Numbered from the stretch's first letter, positions 7,268 through 15,507 are shown. The stretch: 64,000 bases of DNA from Caulobacter sp. 32-67-35 (GCA_002280875.1 NCEV01000006.1:1-64000); one strand, 5' to 3'. Notes: generated from the sequence alone by a model not told the origin. Numbers and translations: made by a program.

Positions 7268-7854
7268 GGGAACTCGTCCTTTGTTCCGGCTTTGATGTCG
7301 AGAAGTAGCCGTTCAAGAGTTTGTCTAGGAGCGTCAAAGAAAGATCTCGGTGGCTGACCATGTGTTGCGGCAAGCGTATTTGCGATTTCCAGAGATGCAT
7401 CACTTAGCTCGGTCATCAAGTCTAGGCTGATTTGAGCTTCTTTATAAACATCGCCCTGGGTGAGGTCGTCGTCCTGGTGGGCTATCGCTTTATCTCTGAT
7501 ATGCTTCACGCTTTTGCGAGTGCGATTCAATAGATCCAATCGCTGCCGAATATCTTTTGCAATTTCGGGCTCTATTTGTGAATTATACTCGAGCTCTTCC
7601 AAAAGCATGGGAAGGTTGTTGGTATCTTGCTTTCTAGTAAATAGGTTGTTTATTCTAACAAAAAATGTCCATTCGTTAGCAATTCTGCTGAAACGAAAAT
7701 AATCGTTATATTCTAAAAGTGCTTTCTTATGTCTTGATGCGTTTACATCAAGCTTTGTCGCTATGAAGAGGTCGAGATGAATTCTCGCTCTTAGCGATAG
7801 ATCCACTGCTCGCGAAAGTCTGCTATCTAATGATTTGACCTTTGCGTGAGGCAC
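7264..7854 (-). CDS. HEPN / AbiU2-like protein, AT-rich and probably acquired
   Basis: 196 residues, all-helical, tail-to-tail with higA (4-base overlap). The HEPN RNase signature R-x(4-6)-H is present as HIRDKAIAHQDD at about residue 119-130, the position and context seen in AbiU2-type HEPN domains. HEPN proteins of this kind cleave RNA in abortive-infection or toxin systems. Codon use is strikingly AT-rich compared with every neighbour (many ata, aaa, tta, aat), pointing to recent transfer. No nucleotidyltransferase (MntA-like) partner is adjacent. It separates cobS from whatever followed it. The enzyme role is inferred, not shown. Confidence 0.6.
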   Translation of the reverse strand: MPHAKVKSLDSRLSRAVDLSLRARIHLDLFIATKLDVNASRHKKALLEYNDYFRFSRIANEWTFFVRINNLFTRKQDTNNLPMLLEELEYNSQIEPEIAKDIRQRLDLLNRTRKSVKHIRDKAIAHQDDDLTQGDVYKEAQISLDLMTELSDASLEIANTLAATHGQPPRSFFDAPRQTLERLLLDIKAGTKDEFP

Positions 7855-7861
7855 TTGGTCC

Positions 7862-8872
7862 CTAAGCCACCTTCACCCGCGCTGCACTCTCCGGCAGATC
7901 CACCCCGAACGCCCGCTGGAAGAACTCGGCCACGGTCGGGCGTTCCAGCTCGTCGCACTTGTTCAGGAAGGTCAGGCGGAACGACAGGGCGATGTCGTGG
8001 TCGAAGATCTCGGCGTTCTGGGCCCAGGTGATCACGGTGCGCGGGCTCATGACCGTGCTGATGTCGCCGTTCATGAAGGCGTTGCGGGTCATGTCGGCCA
8101 CGCGGACCATGGCCGAGATCGTGCGCTTGCCCTCGACCGTGTCGTAGGACGGGTTCTTGGCCAGCACGATGGCGGCCTCGACGTCATGGTCCAGATAGTT
8201 GAGCGTCGTGACGATGCTCCAGCGGTCCATCTGGCCCTGATTGATCTGCTGGGTGCCGTGATAGAGGCCCGTGGTGTCGCCCAAACCGATGGTGTTGGTC
8301 GTGGCGAACAGCCGAAAATACGGATTGGCGCGGATGACGCGGTTCTGGTCAAGCAGGGTCAGCTTGCCGCCGGCCTCGAGCACGCGCTGGATCACGAACA
8401 TCACGTCGGGACGGCCGGCGTCATATTCGTCGAACACCAGGGCGATCGGGCGCTGCAGCGACCAGGGCAGGATGCCTTCGCGGAATTCGGTGACCTGCTT
8501 GCCTTCCTTCAGGACGATGGCGTCCTTGCCGACCAGGTCGATACGGCTGATGTGGCTGTCGAGGTTCACGCGCACCAGCGGCCAGTTCAGGCGCGCGGCG
8601 ATCTGCTCGATATGGGTCGACTTGCCGGTGCCATGATAGCCCTGGACCATCACGCGACGATCATTGGCGAAGCCGGCGCAGATGGCCTTGGTCGTCTGCG
8701 GATCGAATTTGTACGACGGATCGATATCCGGCACATGGCTGTCGCGATGGCTGAAGGCCGGGACCTTCATGTCGCTGTCGACGCCGAAGGCGTCGCGGAG
8801 CGTCACCCACTTGTCGGGGACCAGGGTGATCAGCGGATCGGCGGCGGAGCTGGTTTCGGCGAACTCGGGCAT
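7862..8872 (-). CDS. cobS: Aerobic cobaltochelatase subunit CobS
   Basis: 336 residues, AAA+ MoxR-like ATPase. Walker A is GYHGTGKST (about residue 80), Walker B is [11 protein letters not shown] (about 143), and sensor 1 is RLFATTNT (about 192). The N-terminal region ([22 protein letters not shown]) is characteristic of CobS. With CobT and CobN it inserts cobalt into hydrogenobyrinic acid a,c-diamide in the aerobic B12 route. In most Alphaproteobacteria cobT follows directly; here the next gene downstream is the AT-rich HEPN gene 7 bases away, and cobT is not in the window. Confidence 0.95.
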   Translation of the reverse strand: MPEFAETSSAADPLITLVPDKWVTLRDAFGVDSDMKVPAFSHRDSHVPDIDPSYKFDPQTTKAICAGFANDRRVMVQGYHGTGKSTHIEQIAARLNWPLVRVNLDSHISRIDLVGKDAIVLKEGKQVTEFREGILPWSLQRPIALVFDEYDAGRPDVMFVIQRVLEAGGKLTLLDQNRVIRANPYFRLFATTNTIGLGDTTGLYHGTQQINQGQMDRWSIVTTLNYLDHDVEAAIVLAKNPSYDTVEGKRTISAMVRVADMTRNAFMNGDISTVMSPRTVITWAQNAEIFDHDIALSFRLTFLNKCDELERPTVAEFFQRAFGVDLPESAARVKVA

Positions 8873-8908
8873 TTCACCCGATTAGCCGGTTGACGTGGGG
8901 TAGGGGAA

Positions 8909-8933
8909 GGGGGCGCCGCATCGCGACGCCCCC
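8909..8933 (-). terminator. Hairpin downstream of the RcnB-like gene
   Basis: GGGGGCG (8909-8915) pairs with CGCCCCC (8927-8933). On the minus strand it lies 14 bases after the RcnB-like stop. The following bases are only moderately T-rich, so intrinsic termination is uncertain. Confidence 0.4.
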
Positions 8934-8946
8934 ACCAGGCAACTTT

Positions 8947-9381
8947 TTAGCGGTTGGCGATGATCACCGAGGCGATCAGGCCCGTGGCGATCGCGGCCAT
9001 GACGTACTGGTCGTTCACGCGCTGCCAGCGATAGCCGCGCGGCGGGGCGCGCAGGCCGTGGCGATGATAGTCGGAGACGTAGTAGCCGTTGCCGCGATAG
9101 CGGGCGTCCAGGCGCTGGCCGCGAGCCCAGCGGCGATAGTCGCGGCGGTCGTCGCGGTAGTCCGCACGGTAGTCGCGGCGGTCGTCCCGACGGTCAGCCC
9201 GATAGTCGCGACGGTCATCACGGCGATCATCGCGACGGTCGGCGCGGTCGTCCCGGCGATCGTCGTAACGGTTCTGTTCGTAGCGACCATTGCCACGGTC
9301 GTCATAGCGTTGCGGCGCGGCGGTGGCGGCGGTTCCCACCATCAGCGACAGGGCAAGGGCAGTGATAGCTAGGCGCTTCAT
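8947..9381 (-). CDS. RcnB-family periplasmic protein with Arg-Asp repeats
   Basis: 144 residues. A signal peptide (1-22, cut near ATAA-APQ) is followed by a low-complexity tract of about 60 residues built from RDDRRDYRAD-type units. The RcnB signature comes next: WARGQRLDARYRGNGYYVSDYHRHGL then PPRGYRWQRVNDQYVMAAIATGLI. RcnB-like proteins take part in nickel/cobalt homeostasis in enterobacteria, but most alphaproteobacterial members are uncharacterised. The DNA of the repeat (about 9130-9290) is itself tandemly repetitive and may vary in length. SD AAGGAG. It lies next to cobS, a cobalt enzyme, which is suggestive but may be chance. Confidence 0.78.
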   Translation of the reverse strand: MKRLAITALALSLMVGTAATAAPQRYDDRGNGRYEQNRYDDRRDDRADRRDDRRDDRRDYRADRRDDRRDYRADYRDDRRDYRRWARGQRLDARYRGNGYYVSDYHRHGLRAPPRGYRWQRVNDQYVMAAIATGLIASVIIANR

Positions 9382-9555
9382 GGCGGTCTCCTTTTCGATG
9401 ACCCCAACCTATTGAAGCGGACGTGGCCCGGACATGAACGGCCCTGGTCAGCTCTTGTTCATGTTTGATTAGCCATGCCGCCGTGGTTGCACGCGACGCG
9501 TTCGCCCGATGTCCCTCCGCGTGGAGCCAAGCTTGGCCTTGCGCGTTGGACGAGC

Positions 9556-10275
9556 ATGACCCTGTTCCCTGCTTTTGATCCGCGTCGGCGCCTGCCCGCC
9601 TTGCTCCGGGCCGCCCGGCGCGAGCTGGGCGCCACCGCTGCGCTCCTGATCGCCGCCCTGTCGGCCCTGGCCTTCCTGTCGATCGCCGAAGAGGTGGCCG
9701 AGGGCGAAACCCGGGCCATCGACCTGGCCATCCTCGACGCCCTGCGACAGCCCGGCCAGCCGCGCGAACTGATCGGCCCCGACTGGCTGCATGTTGCGGC
9801 GATCGACATTACCGCCCTGGGCTCGCTGGCGGTGCTTGGCCTGCTGATCCTGCTGGCCTTCGCGCTGCTGGCCTGTCTGCGGCAGTGGGGCGAAGGGCTG
9901 CTGCTGCTGATCGGCGCCGGGGGCGGCCTGGCGATCAGCCAGGGCCTGAAGCTGCTGTTTGGACGCGAGCGCCCGGACATGGACTACCGCGCCGTCGAGG
10001 CGGTCAATGCCAGCTTCCCGTCCGGTCACGCCATGCTGTCGGCCGTGGTCTTCCTGACCCTGGGCGCCCTGGCCGCGCGGTTTGCGCAGCGCAAGCGACT
10101 CAAGGCCCTGGCGCTGGGTTCGGCGGTGGCGCTGTCGCTGCTGGTCGGTCTCAGCCGGATCTATCTGGGCGTTCACTGGACCAGCGACGTGGTGGCCGGC
10201 TGGTGCGTGGGCGCGACCTGGGCCATGGCCTGCTGGCTTGCAGCGTTTGCCTGGACGCGCTGGCGGTCGCGCTAG
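9556..10275 (+). CDS. PAP2-family membrane phosphatase
   Basis: 239 residues from the ATG at 9556; the frame is open 27 codons further upstream but without membrane or signal features. About six membrane segments. The three PAP2 phosphatase motifs are complete: KLLFGRERP (KX6RP), SFPSGHAM (PSGH) and SRIYLGVHWTSD (SRX5HX3D). Such enzymes dephosphorylate lipid phosphates such as undecaprenyl pyrophosphate or phosphatidate at the periplasmic face. Substrate cannot be assigned. Its stop codon lies at the edge of a palindromic intergenic repeat. Confidence 0.87.
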   Translation: MTLFPAFDPRRRLPALLRAARRELGATAALLIAALSALAFLSIAEEVAEGETRAIDLAILDALRQPGQPRELIGPDWLHVAAIDITALGSLAVLGLLILLAFALLACLRQWGEGLLLLIGAGGGLAISQGLKLLFGRERPDMDYRAVEAVNASFPSGHAMLSAVVFLTLGALAARFAQRKRLKALALGSAVALSLLVGLSRIYLGVHWTSDVVAGWCVGATWAMACWLAAFAWTRWRSR

Positions 10276-10340
10276 AGCATTTTCCGATAAGTGTGAAACG
10301 GTTATCGGATCGAAAAATGCTCTAAACTTTTGATTTAGAG
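10273..10340. repeat. Palindromic alphaproteobacterial intergenic element
   Basis: TAGAGCATTTT (from 10273) and AAAATGCTCTA (to 10324) form the outer arms, and CCGATAA/TTATCGG the inner arms. A second hairpin CTCTAAA / TTTAGAG occupies 10320-10340. Elements of this AGAGCATTTT...AAATGCTCT type recur between genes in many Alphaproteobacteria (from memory). Here it sits between convergent genes, so it may also stop transcription both ways. Confidence 0.75.
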
Positions 10341-10664
10341 CCCTTTTCGCCCGACCCTGATGAAACAGAGCCGCAGCACCACCGAGGCCCGCATATAGGT
10401 GCGCGCGCCGGTCCAGCCGGCCACGTGATAGGCCAGCGAATAGGCGATCAGCATCAGGCCAAACATCCGCGCCCAGGGCTCGGCCAGGGGATGCAGATCG
10501 GTCCGCAGCAGGCTGGCGGTCTGAAACGGGGCCAGGGCGAAGGCGGCGCCGGTCAGGGACAGCAGGCCGCCCCAGAACCAGATGCTCCACGGTATGCCGA
10601 ATGGCGTCGGCGTCACCGGGGTCGGCGCATTCGCGAGGCTGAGCCCCGAATCGGGGTCGGTCAT
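10335..10664 (-). CDS. Small hypothetical membrane protein
   Basis: 109 residues. A Pro/Thr-rich N-terminus is followed by three hydrophobic segments, at about 25-45 (IWFWGGLLSLTGAAFALAPF), 65-83 and a weaker one near 90-105 ending in basic residues. The ATG at 10664 has GAGGG upstream. I recognise no family. Its end overlaps the second hairpin of the intergenic palindromic element. Convergent with the PAP2 gene. Confidence 0.55.
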   Translation of the reverse strand: MTDPDSGLSLANAPTPVTPTPFGIPWSIWFWGGLLSLTGAAFALAPFQTASLLRTDLHPLAEPWARMFGLMLIAYSLAYHVAGWTGARTYMRASVVLRLCFIRVGRKGL

Positions 10665-10714
10665 GATGCGGCTATCCCTCGCGCCCGTCCCGGCGAGCGC
10701 GGGCGGAGAATGGC

Positions 10715-10752
10715 GGCAGCCGGGGCGGGCCGCAAGGGGCGCCCCGGCTGCC
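10715..10752 (-). terminator. 13-bp hairpin after the DnaJ-like gene
   Basis: GGCAGCCGGGGCG (10715-10727) pairs perfectly with CGCCCCGGCTGCC (10740-10752). It starts 9 bases past the DnaJ-like stop on the minus strand. No T-tract follows, so it may be a transcript-stabilising or rho-linked structure. Confidence 0.45.
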
Positions 10753-10760
10753 TGTTGGCC

Positions 10761-11411
10761 CTAGGTGGTCAGCCCGGCCTTCTGCAGTGTCTTGTAGGCC
10801 TTGATCACCCGCTGCAGCTTGTGCTCGGCGCTGCGGTCGCCGCCATTGACGTCAGGGTGGCAGCGCTTGAGCAGTTCCTTGTACTTGGCGCGGATCGTGG
10901 CGGCGTCGGCGGCGCCGTCCAGGTCGAGGTCGGCCAGGGCGCCGCGTTCCAGCTTGCCCAGATGGCGGTCGGCGGCGGCGCGATCGGCCTCGGCCTTGCG
11001 CTGCTGGGCCCGGAACAGGCCGAACGGGTCGGCGATGTGGCGGGCGTCGCGGGCGGCCATGGCGGCGGCCTCGCGCGAGCGACTGTCGGCCTTCATGCTC
11101 CAGGTCGGGCGACCGCCGGTGACCTTCTCGGTCTCCTGCTCGGCGCGGATCTGGGCTTCGTTCATGCCGGCGAAGAAGTTCCAGTTCTTGTTATATTCGG
11201 CCGCATGCTTCTGGCAGAACCAGTAGTGCTCGTTGGGCATGTTGCGGGCCTTGGGCGCCTTGGCCGATCCGGCCAGACGGCAGTCGGGATGGTCGCAACG
11301 CTTCTCGCCCGGTTTCAGGCCAAGCACATCCGGCTGCGCGCTCTCGCCCTCCTTGGGGGGGCGGACGCGGATGTCGAAAAACTTCGGGCGGTATTCAAAC
11401 TCTTGGGCCAT
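10761..11411 (-). CDS. DnaJ-domain protein of the bolA-cobS neighbourhood
   Basis: 216 residues. An N-terminal zinc-ribbon-like part has CDHPDC (about 39) and CQKH (about 66). A C-terminal J domain at about 150-210 carries the HPD motif (CHPDVNGGDRS), which activates Hsp70 ATPase. This DnaJ-like type is conserved in Alphaproteobacteria next to bolA and cobS, the same order as here. It has no G/F or central Cys-rich region of canonical DnaJ, so it is a specialised co-chaperone whose clients are unknown. It is divergent from the bolA gene. Confidence 0.88.
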   Translation of the reverse strand: MAQEFEYRPKFFDIRVRPPKEGESAQPDVLGLKPGEKRCDHPDCRLAGSAKAPKARNMPNEHYWFCQKHAAEYNKNWNFFAGMNEAQIRAEQETEKVTGGRPTWSMKADSRSREAAAMAARDARHIADPFGLFRAQQRKAEADRAAADRHLGKLERGALADLDLDGAADAATIRAKYKELLKRCHPDVNGGDRSAEHKLQRVIKAYKTLQKAGLTT

Positions 11412-11454
11412 GCCCCCTAGAGTAAGCCGCAGCTATTTCCGTTCAAGGATTGAC

Positions 11455-11742
11455 ATGCGAGAGAGGGGCATGGGCAGCGTATCAGACACCATTCGAAGCA
11501 AGCTTGAGGCGGCTTTTTCACCTTCCAGGCTGGACCTGAAGGACGACAGCGACCGCCACCACGGCCATGCCGGCCACACGGGCGCGGGCGAGAGCCATTT
11601 CAATCTTGTGATCGAGGCCAAGGCCTTTGCCGGCAAGGCCCGGGTGGCGCGCCAGCGGATGGTGCACCAGGTGCTCTCCGAGGAACTGGCGGGGCCGGTT
11701 CACGCCCTTTCGATCATCGCCACGGCGCCCGGCGAAAGCTGA
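11455..11742 (+). CDS. bolA: BolA-family protein
   Basis: 95 residues from the ATG at 11455, which has AAGGA 6 bases before it; an ATG at 11470 is also possible but its purine stretch is too close. Core features are the RLDLKDDSDRHHGHAG loop with His residues, ESHFNLVIEAKAFAGKARVARQRMV, then LSEELAGPVHALSI. BolA proteins pair with monothiol glutaredoxins to coordinate a [2Fe-2S] cluster through these histidines. They act in iron-sulfur trafficking and stress morphology. Divergent from the DnaJ-like gene. Confidence 0.9.
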   Translation: MRERGMGSVSDTIRSKLEAAFSPSRLDLKDDSDRHHGHAGHTGAGESHFNLVIEAKAFAGKARVARQRMVHQVLSEELAGPVHALSIIATAPGES

Positions 11743-11852
11743 AGCCTTTCACCACGATGGGGCTTGCGCGTACCCCCCGCGACTGATTGCCTCTCTCCCC
11801 GGCGCAATCTCGTCGGCGGGGCCTTTTGGGCCCTGAAGCAACGAGGGATGGC

Positions 11853-12269
11853 ATGAGCGCCGACGACATCACCACGATCGAACAAGACGCCGCCGCCGCC
11901 TTGCCCGCGCTGCTGGCGCGATCCTATGCCCGCTATTCGAACTTCACGGTCGCCGCCGCCGTCATCGACGAGCAGGGCCGCGCGCATCTGGGCGTCAATG
12001 TCGAGAACGCGGCCTATCCGTCGGGGACGTGCGCCGAGCAGACGGCGATCGGGGCCATGGTCACGGCGGGTTCGCGGCGAATCGCCAGGGTGCTGATCGC
12101 GGCTGGCTCGAATGCCGTCGTTCAGCCCTGCGGCGCGTGCCGCCAGCGGATTGCCGAATTTGCGTCCGACGATTGCGAGATCGTGTCCGTTCAGGACGGC
12201 GTCGCCACCCAGCGCGCGCCGTTCTGGAGCCTGCTGCCCGAGAGTTTCGGGCCGCGCGACCTGGGTTAG
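11853..12269 (+). CDS. cdd: Cytidine deaminase
   Basis: 138 residues, the small tetrameric class. Zinc and catalytic motifs are clear: TCAEQTAI (zinc-ligand Cys plus the proton-shuttle Glu) near residue 56, and PCGACRQR (two more zinc ligands) near 92. SYARYSNFTVAAAV matches the substrate-binding start of the family. It converts cytidine and deoxycytidine to uridine forms in pyrimidine salvage. ATG 11853 has GAGGGA 8 bases upstream. No nucleoside-salvage partners are adjacent. Convergent with the response regulator gene. Confidence 0.93.
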   Translation: MSADDITTIEQDAAAALPALLARSYARYSNFTVAAAVIDEQGRAHLGVNVENAAYPSGTCAEQTAIGAMVTAGSRRIARVLIAAGSNAVVQPCGACRQRIAEFASDDCEIVSVQDGVATQRAPFWSLLPESFGPRDLG

Positions 12270-12277
12270 GCCGCGCC

Positions 12278-12646
12278 TTAGGCGGTTTGGGCGGCCAGCT
12301 CTTCGAGCACGCGGCGCAGGTCGGCCTCGCGGAAGGGCTTTTGCAGAACCAGGGCGCCGCGATGGCCTTCTGACAGGCCCGCCTCGCCATAGCCGCTGGC
12401 GAAGGCGAACGGCACGCCGCGCGCTTTCAGGGCGTCGGCGACCGGGAAGATCGGACGCCCGCCAAGATTGACATCGAGCAGAGCCGCGTCGATGTCGGCC
12501 GAGCCGGCCAGGCGAAGGGCTTCTTCGATCTCGGCGGCGGGGCCGATCACCGAGCAGCCCAGATCGCTGAGCATGTCCTCGACCAGCATGGAGACCAAAG
12601 CCTCGTCTTCGACCACCAGGACCTTCAAGGCGGACAAGGACTTCAT
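12278..12646 (-). CDS. Single-domain response regulator
   Basis: 122 residues forming only a receiver domain. The acidic pocket is VVEDEA (about 11-16), the phosphoacceptor is Asp in AALLDVNLGG (about 57), the switch residue lies in FASGYG, and the conserved lysine is in LQKPF (about 103). There is no output domain, so it acts through protein contacts, as CheY- or DivK-like proteins do. The pattern LLDVNLGG...VPFAFASGYG is common in alphaproteobacterial general-stress and kinase-linked receivers. SD GGAG precedes the ATG. The cognate kinase is not adjacent. Confidence 0.9.
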   Translation of the reverse strand: MKSLSALKVLVVEDEALVSMLVEDMLSDLGCSVIGPAAEIEEALRLAGSADIDAALLDVNLGGRPIFPVADALKARGVPFAFASGYGEAGLSEGHRGALVLQKPFREADLRRVLEELAAQTA

Positions 12647-12850
12647 ATCGCCAGCTCCGTGACGCGCGTGGAAAGGCCCGCGCAGACGCTCGCTTTTACG
12701 CTATCACAGCTTAAGCCGCCGTCTCGCACCTGTTGCGCGATCGTCCGGTTTTTCGCCAACATACCCGTCAAATGATGCAACTAAGTCGCCCCCGCCCCGC
12801 CCGAACGGGCCGTACAACGCTCCGTCAACGCGCGGGTTCCCGCCCGGGGG

Positions 12851-14140
12851 TCAGAAATTCACACCCTCATCCAGCTTGGCGCTGATGCGCAGGGCGGTGA
12901 CCTGATTCCTCTGACGACGGAGGATCTGGAAGCGGTGCTGATAGAAGATGAAGGTCTGGCCCGGGTCAGGGATGGTCTGGGCCTCATGGATGACCAGCCC
13001 GGCGATGGTCACCGCCTCGCCCTCGGGCAGATCCCAGTCCATGGCCCGGTTCAGGTCGCGCACGGTGACATGTCCGTCCACATGCACCGAGCCGTCGATC
13101 TGGGTCCGCACGCCCTCGACGCTGGTGTCGTGCTCGTCGTCGATTTCGCCGACGATCTCTTCCAGGATGTCTTCCAGCGTCACCAGGCCCTGCAGGGCGC
13201 CGTACTCGTCCACGACGATCGCGAAGTGGCTCTTGCGCTTCAGGAAGGCGTTGAGCTGATCCTTCAGATTGGTGGTGTCGGGGATGAACCAGGGCTCACG
13301 CAGGATGGTGGCGATGTCGAGGGTGTCGATGCCGCCCTCAGACACGGCCAGGGCGCGCAGCAGATCGCGGGCATGCAGCACGCCGATGATGTTGTCGGGA
13401 TCGTCGCGATACAGCGGAATGCGCGTGTGCTGGGCTTCCAGGGCCTCGGCCACCAGTTCGCGGGGCGACAGATCGGCGTCGCACATCACGATCGACTTGC
13501 GGTGGACCATGATCTCCGAGACGTCCATGTCCGACAGGTCCAGCACCCCGCCCAGCATGCGCCGGTCGCCGCTTTCGACCAGACCTTCTGAGTGGTGATA
13601 CTCGACCGCCCCGCGGATCTCCTCGTGGGCGGCCAGCACGTCGACGGCCATGTCCAGCCGCACGCCGAACAATCGCAGGGTGCGCCGGACGATCCACTGG
13701 ATGGCGTAGATGATCGGGCCAAACAGCCGTACGACCAGCAGGGTGGGACCCGACAGGAACCGCGCCACGTCATCGGATTTCAGGATTGCCAGGGTCTTGG
13801 GCAGCACTTCGGCGAACACCAGCACCAGCACGGTCATGGTCGCCGTGGCGACCGCCACGCCCCACGGGCCGGGGATGGCGGCGGTCAGCACCGTAGTCGC
13901 CAGGGCCGAGGCCAGGATGTTGACCAGATTGTTGCCCAGTAGCACCGCCCCGATCATCGTCTCCTGATCCGACAGCAGCCTGTTGACCCGCTTGGCCGGC
14001 TTGTCGCCCTCGCGCTCCAGCTGGTGCATTCGCGCGCGGCTGGCGGCGGTCAGCGAGGTTTCGGCGGCCGAGAACATGGCCGAAATCGCCAGCAGGCCGA
14101 TGACGATGGGCGCAAGGCCGAGGATGGCGGTGAGGATCAT
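12851..14140 (-). CDS. CNNM/CorC-type transporter protein (DUF21-CBS-CorC_HlyC)
   Basis: 429 residues. A DUF21/CNNM membrane domain with three to four helices covers about 1-190. A pair of CBS domains (VSEIMVHRKSIVMCD..., then LNAFLKRKSHFAIVVDEYGALQGLVTLEDILEEIVGEI) covers about 205-330, and a CorC_HlyC domain about 345-425. The family was once called hemolysin C; members mediate or regulate Mg2+ and Co2+ transport. Divergent from the ArsR-type regulator with under 100 bases between starts. Confidence 0.92.
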   Translation of the reverse strand: MILTAILGLAPIVIGLLAISAMFSAAETSLTAASRARMHQLEREGDKPAKRVNRLLSDQETMIGAVLLGNNLVNILASALATTVLTAAIPGPWGVAVATATMTVLVLVFAEVLPKTLAILKSDDVARFLSGPTLLVVRLFGPIIYAIQWIVRRTLRLFGVRLDMAVDVLAAHEEIRGAVEYHHSEGLVESGDRRMLGGVLDLSDMDVSEIMVHRKSIVMCDADLSPRELVAEALEAQHTRIPLYRDDPDNIIGVLHARDLLRALAVSEGGIDTLDIATILREPWFIPDTTNLKDQLNAFLKRKSHFAIVVDEYGALQGLVTLEDILEEIVGEIDDEHDTSVEGVRTQIDGSVHVDGHVTVRDLNRAMDWDLPEGEAVTIAGLVIHEAQTIPDPGQTFIFYQHRFQILRRQRNQVTALRISAKLDEGVNF

Positions 14141-14170
14141 GGCGGTGTTCTACGACAGGGAGGTCCGATG

Positions 14171-14244
14171 GAAAACTTAGCCAATCGACGAAGTTTTCAC
14201 TTTCCCCGGTCGGCCGAAGGCGTAATAGTTAGCTTAATGGCTAA
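14171..14244 (+). promoter_or_regulatory. Candidate ArsR-type operators
   Basis: GAAAACTT (14171-14178) and AAGTTTTC (14191-14198) are perfect inverted 8-mers 12 bases apart. TTAGC (14229-14233) and GCTAA (14240-14244) form a second dyad spanning the ATG of the regulator at 14237. Both resemble the imperfect dyads bound by ArsR repressors. Placing one over the start codon suggests autorepression. Confidence 0.5.
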
Positions 14245-14578
14245 GCATGAACCCGATCTTTCGCGGCGCTTCCACGCGCTGGCTGATCCGACCCGTCGGT
14301 TGATCCTGACCCGGCTGGCCGAAGGGCCGGCCAAGGTGACCGATCTGGCCGGCCCCACCGGGCTGCGGTTGCCAACCGTGATGCGGCACCTTGCCGTGCT
14401 GGAGGCGGCGGGCCTGATCGCCACGTCCAAGGACGGACGGGTGCGCACCTGCGCGTTCGTGCCCGAGGCCCTGGACCCTCTGCGGACGTGGCTCGACGAG
14501 CAGCGGGCCGGTTGGGAGGCCCGCCTCGACCGCCTGGACGCCTTTGTGATGGCTGTGATGAAGGAGAACGAGACGTGA
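14237..14578 (+). CDS. ArsR-family transcriptional regulator
   Basis: 113 residues, winged helix-turn-helix. The signature reads SRRFHALADPTRRLILTRLAEGPAKVTDLA, then LRLPTVMRHLAVLEAAGLIATSKDGRVRTC, the ArsR recognition helix and wing. The C-terminal tail (LDEQRAGWEARLDRLDAFV) fits the SRPBCC-associated subgroup rather than the metal-sensing ones, and the classic metal-binding cysteine pair is absent. Its stop overlaps the GTG of the next gene by 4 bases. In this subgroup the regulator typically controls the adjacent AHSA1/SRPBCC protein gene. Confidence 0.9.
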   Translation: MAKHEPDLSRRFHALADPTRRLILTRLAEGPAKVTDLAGPTGLRLPTVMRHLAVLEAAGLIATSKDGRVRTCAFVPEALDPLRTWLDEQRAGWEARLDRLDAFVMAVMKENET

Positions 14579-15507
14579 CACAGGATCTTGCGGCCGACGG
14601 GATGACCGGCGCCGCGCGGGATGACCGCCAGGGACGCTTCGCCACCCTTACCTTCGAACGGGCGGTCGCCGCGCCGGCCTCGGTGCTCTGGAAGGTGTGG
14701 ACAGACCCCGCGGCGCGCGCCGTGTGGTCGCCGCCCGCGCCGTCGGTGACGGTGGAGTTCCTGGAGGCCGACACTCGGGTCGGCGGCCGCGAAATCTCGC
14801 TCTGCAAGGTTGAGGGCCAACCCGATATCCGCTGCGAGAACGGCTGGCTGGTGCTGCAGTCCCAGACGCGCAGCGTGAACTATGAGGTGACATCTTCGGA
14901 AGGCGTGACCCTGTCAGCGGCGCTGGTCACGGCCGAAATATCGGGAGCCGGCCCGCACAGCCGGCTCAGGGTGACGGTGCAGCTCTCGTCGCTGGCCGAG
15001 GACATGGAGGCCGGCTACCGCCAGGGTTTCGGCGCAGGTCTCGACAATCTCGCGGGTGTGGCCGAGCGGACCATGCTGCTTCAGCGGGTGATCAAGGCGC
15101 CGCGCGCCGTGGTCTGGGGCGCGTGGATGAACCCGGAAACCCTGCCGCAATGGTGGGGGCCGGACGGATTTTCCTGTCGCACCGCGAGGATCGACCTGCG
15201 GGCCGGCGGAGAGTGGGTCTTTGACATGATCGCGCCCGACGGCACGGTCTTTCCGAACCACCATCGCTATACGGTGGTCCAGCCGCAGACGCGGATCGGC
15301 TACGCGCTGCTTTGGGGCGAAAACGGCCCCAAGCATGCTGATGCCTGGGCGACGTTCGAGGATGACGATGGGGCGACAAAGGTCACGCTGGGAATGGTGT
15401 TCAGCTCGACCGCCGAGTTCCAGGACGCGAAGGGTTTCGGCGCCGTGGAGCTCGGACTGCAAACCCTGGGCAAGCTGGAAAAGTTCATCCTGGCTCGCCC
15501 GGCCTAA
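14575..15507 (+). CDS. Tandem SRPBCC (AHSA1/CalC-like) domain protein
   Basis: 310 residues from a GTG at 14575, with AAGGAG upstream and a 4-base overlap with arsR. Two AHSA1-type domains are joined. The first (about 22-160) begins [28 protein letters not shown]. The second (about 167-308) begins [26 protein letters not shown]. Each shows the helix-grip start with the W-x(n)-WW pocket edge. ArsR-AHSA1 pairs are common, and the ligand-binding SRPBCC cavity is thought to hold small hydrophobic molecules; the role is unknown. A two-domain fusion is less common than separate genes. Its end overlaps aroB tail-to-tail by 4 bases. Confidence 0.85.
   Translation: MTQDLAADGMTGAARDDRQGRFATLTFERAVAAPASVLWKVWTDPAARAVWSPPAPSVTVEFLEADTRVGGREISLCKVEGQPDIRCENGWLVLQSQTRSVNYEVTSSEGVTLSAALVTAEISGAGPHSRLRVTVQLSSLAEDMEAGYRQGFGAGLDNLAGVAERTMLLQRVIKAPRAVVWGAWMNPETLPQWWGPDGFSCRTARIDLRAGGEWVFDMIAPDGTVFPNHHRYTVVQPQTRIGYALLWGENGPKHADAWATFEDDDGATKVTLGMVFSSTAEFQDAKGFGAVELGLQTLGKLEKFILARPA

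Noticed and set aside
9469..10590. Long minus-strand frame opposite PAP2
   Set aside because: Arg/Gln/Gly-rich shadow; the plus strand has all three PAP2 motifs.
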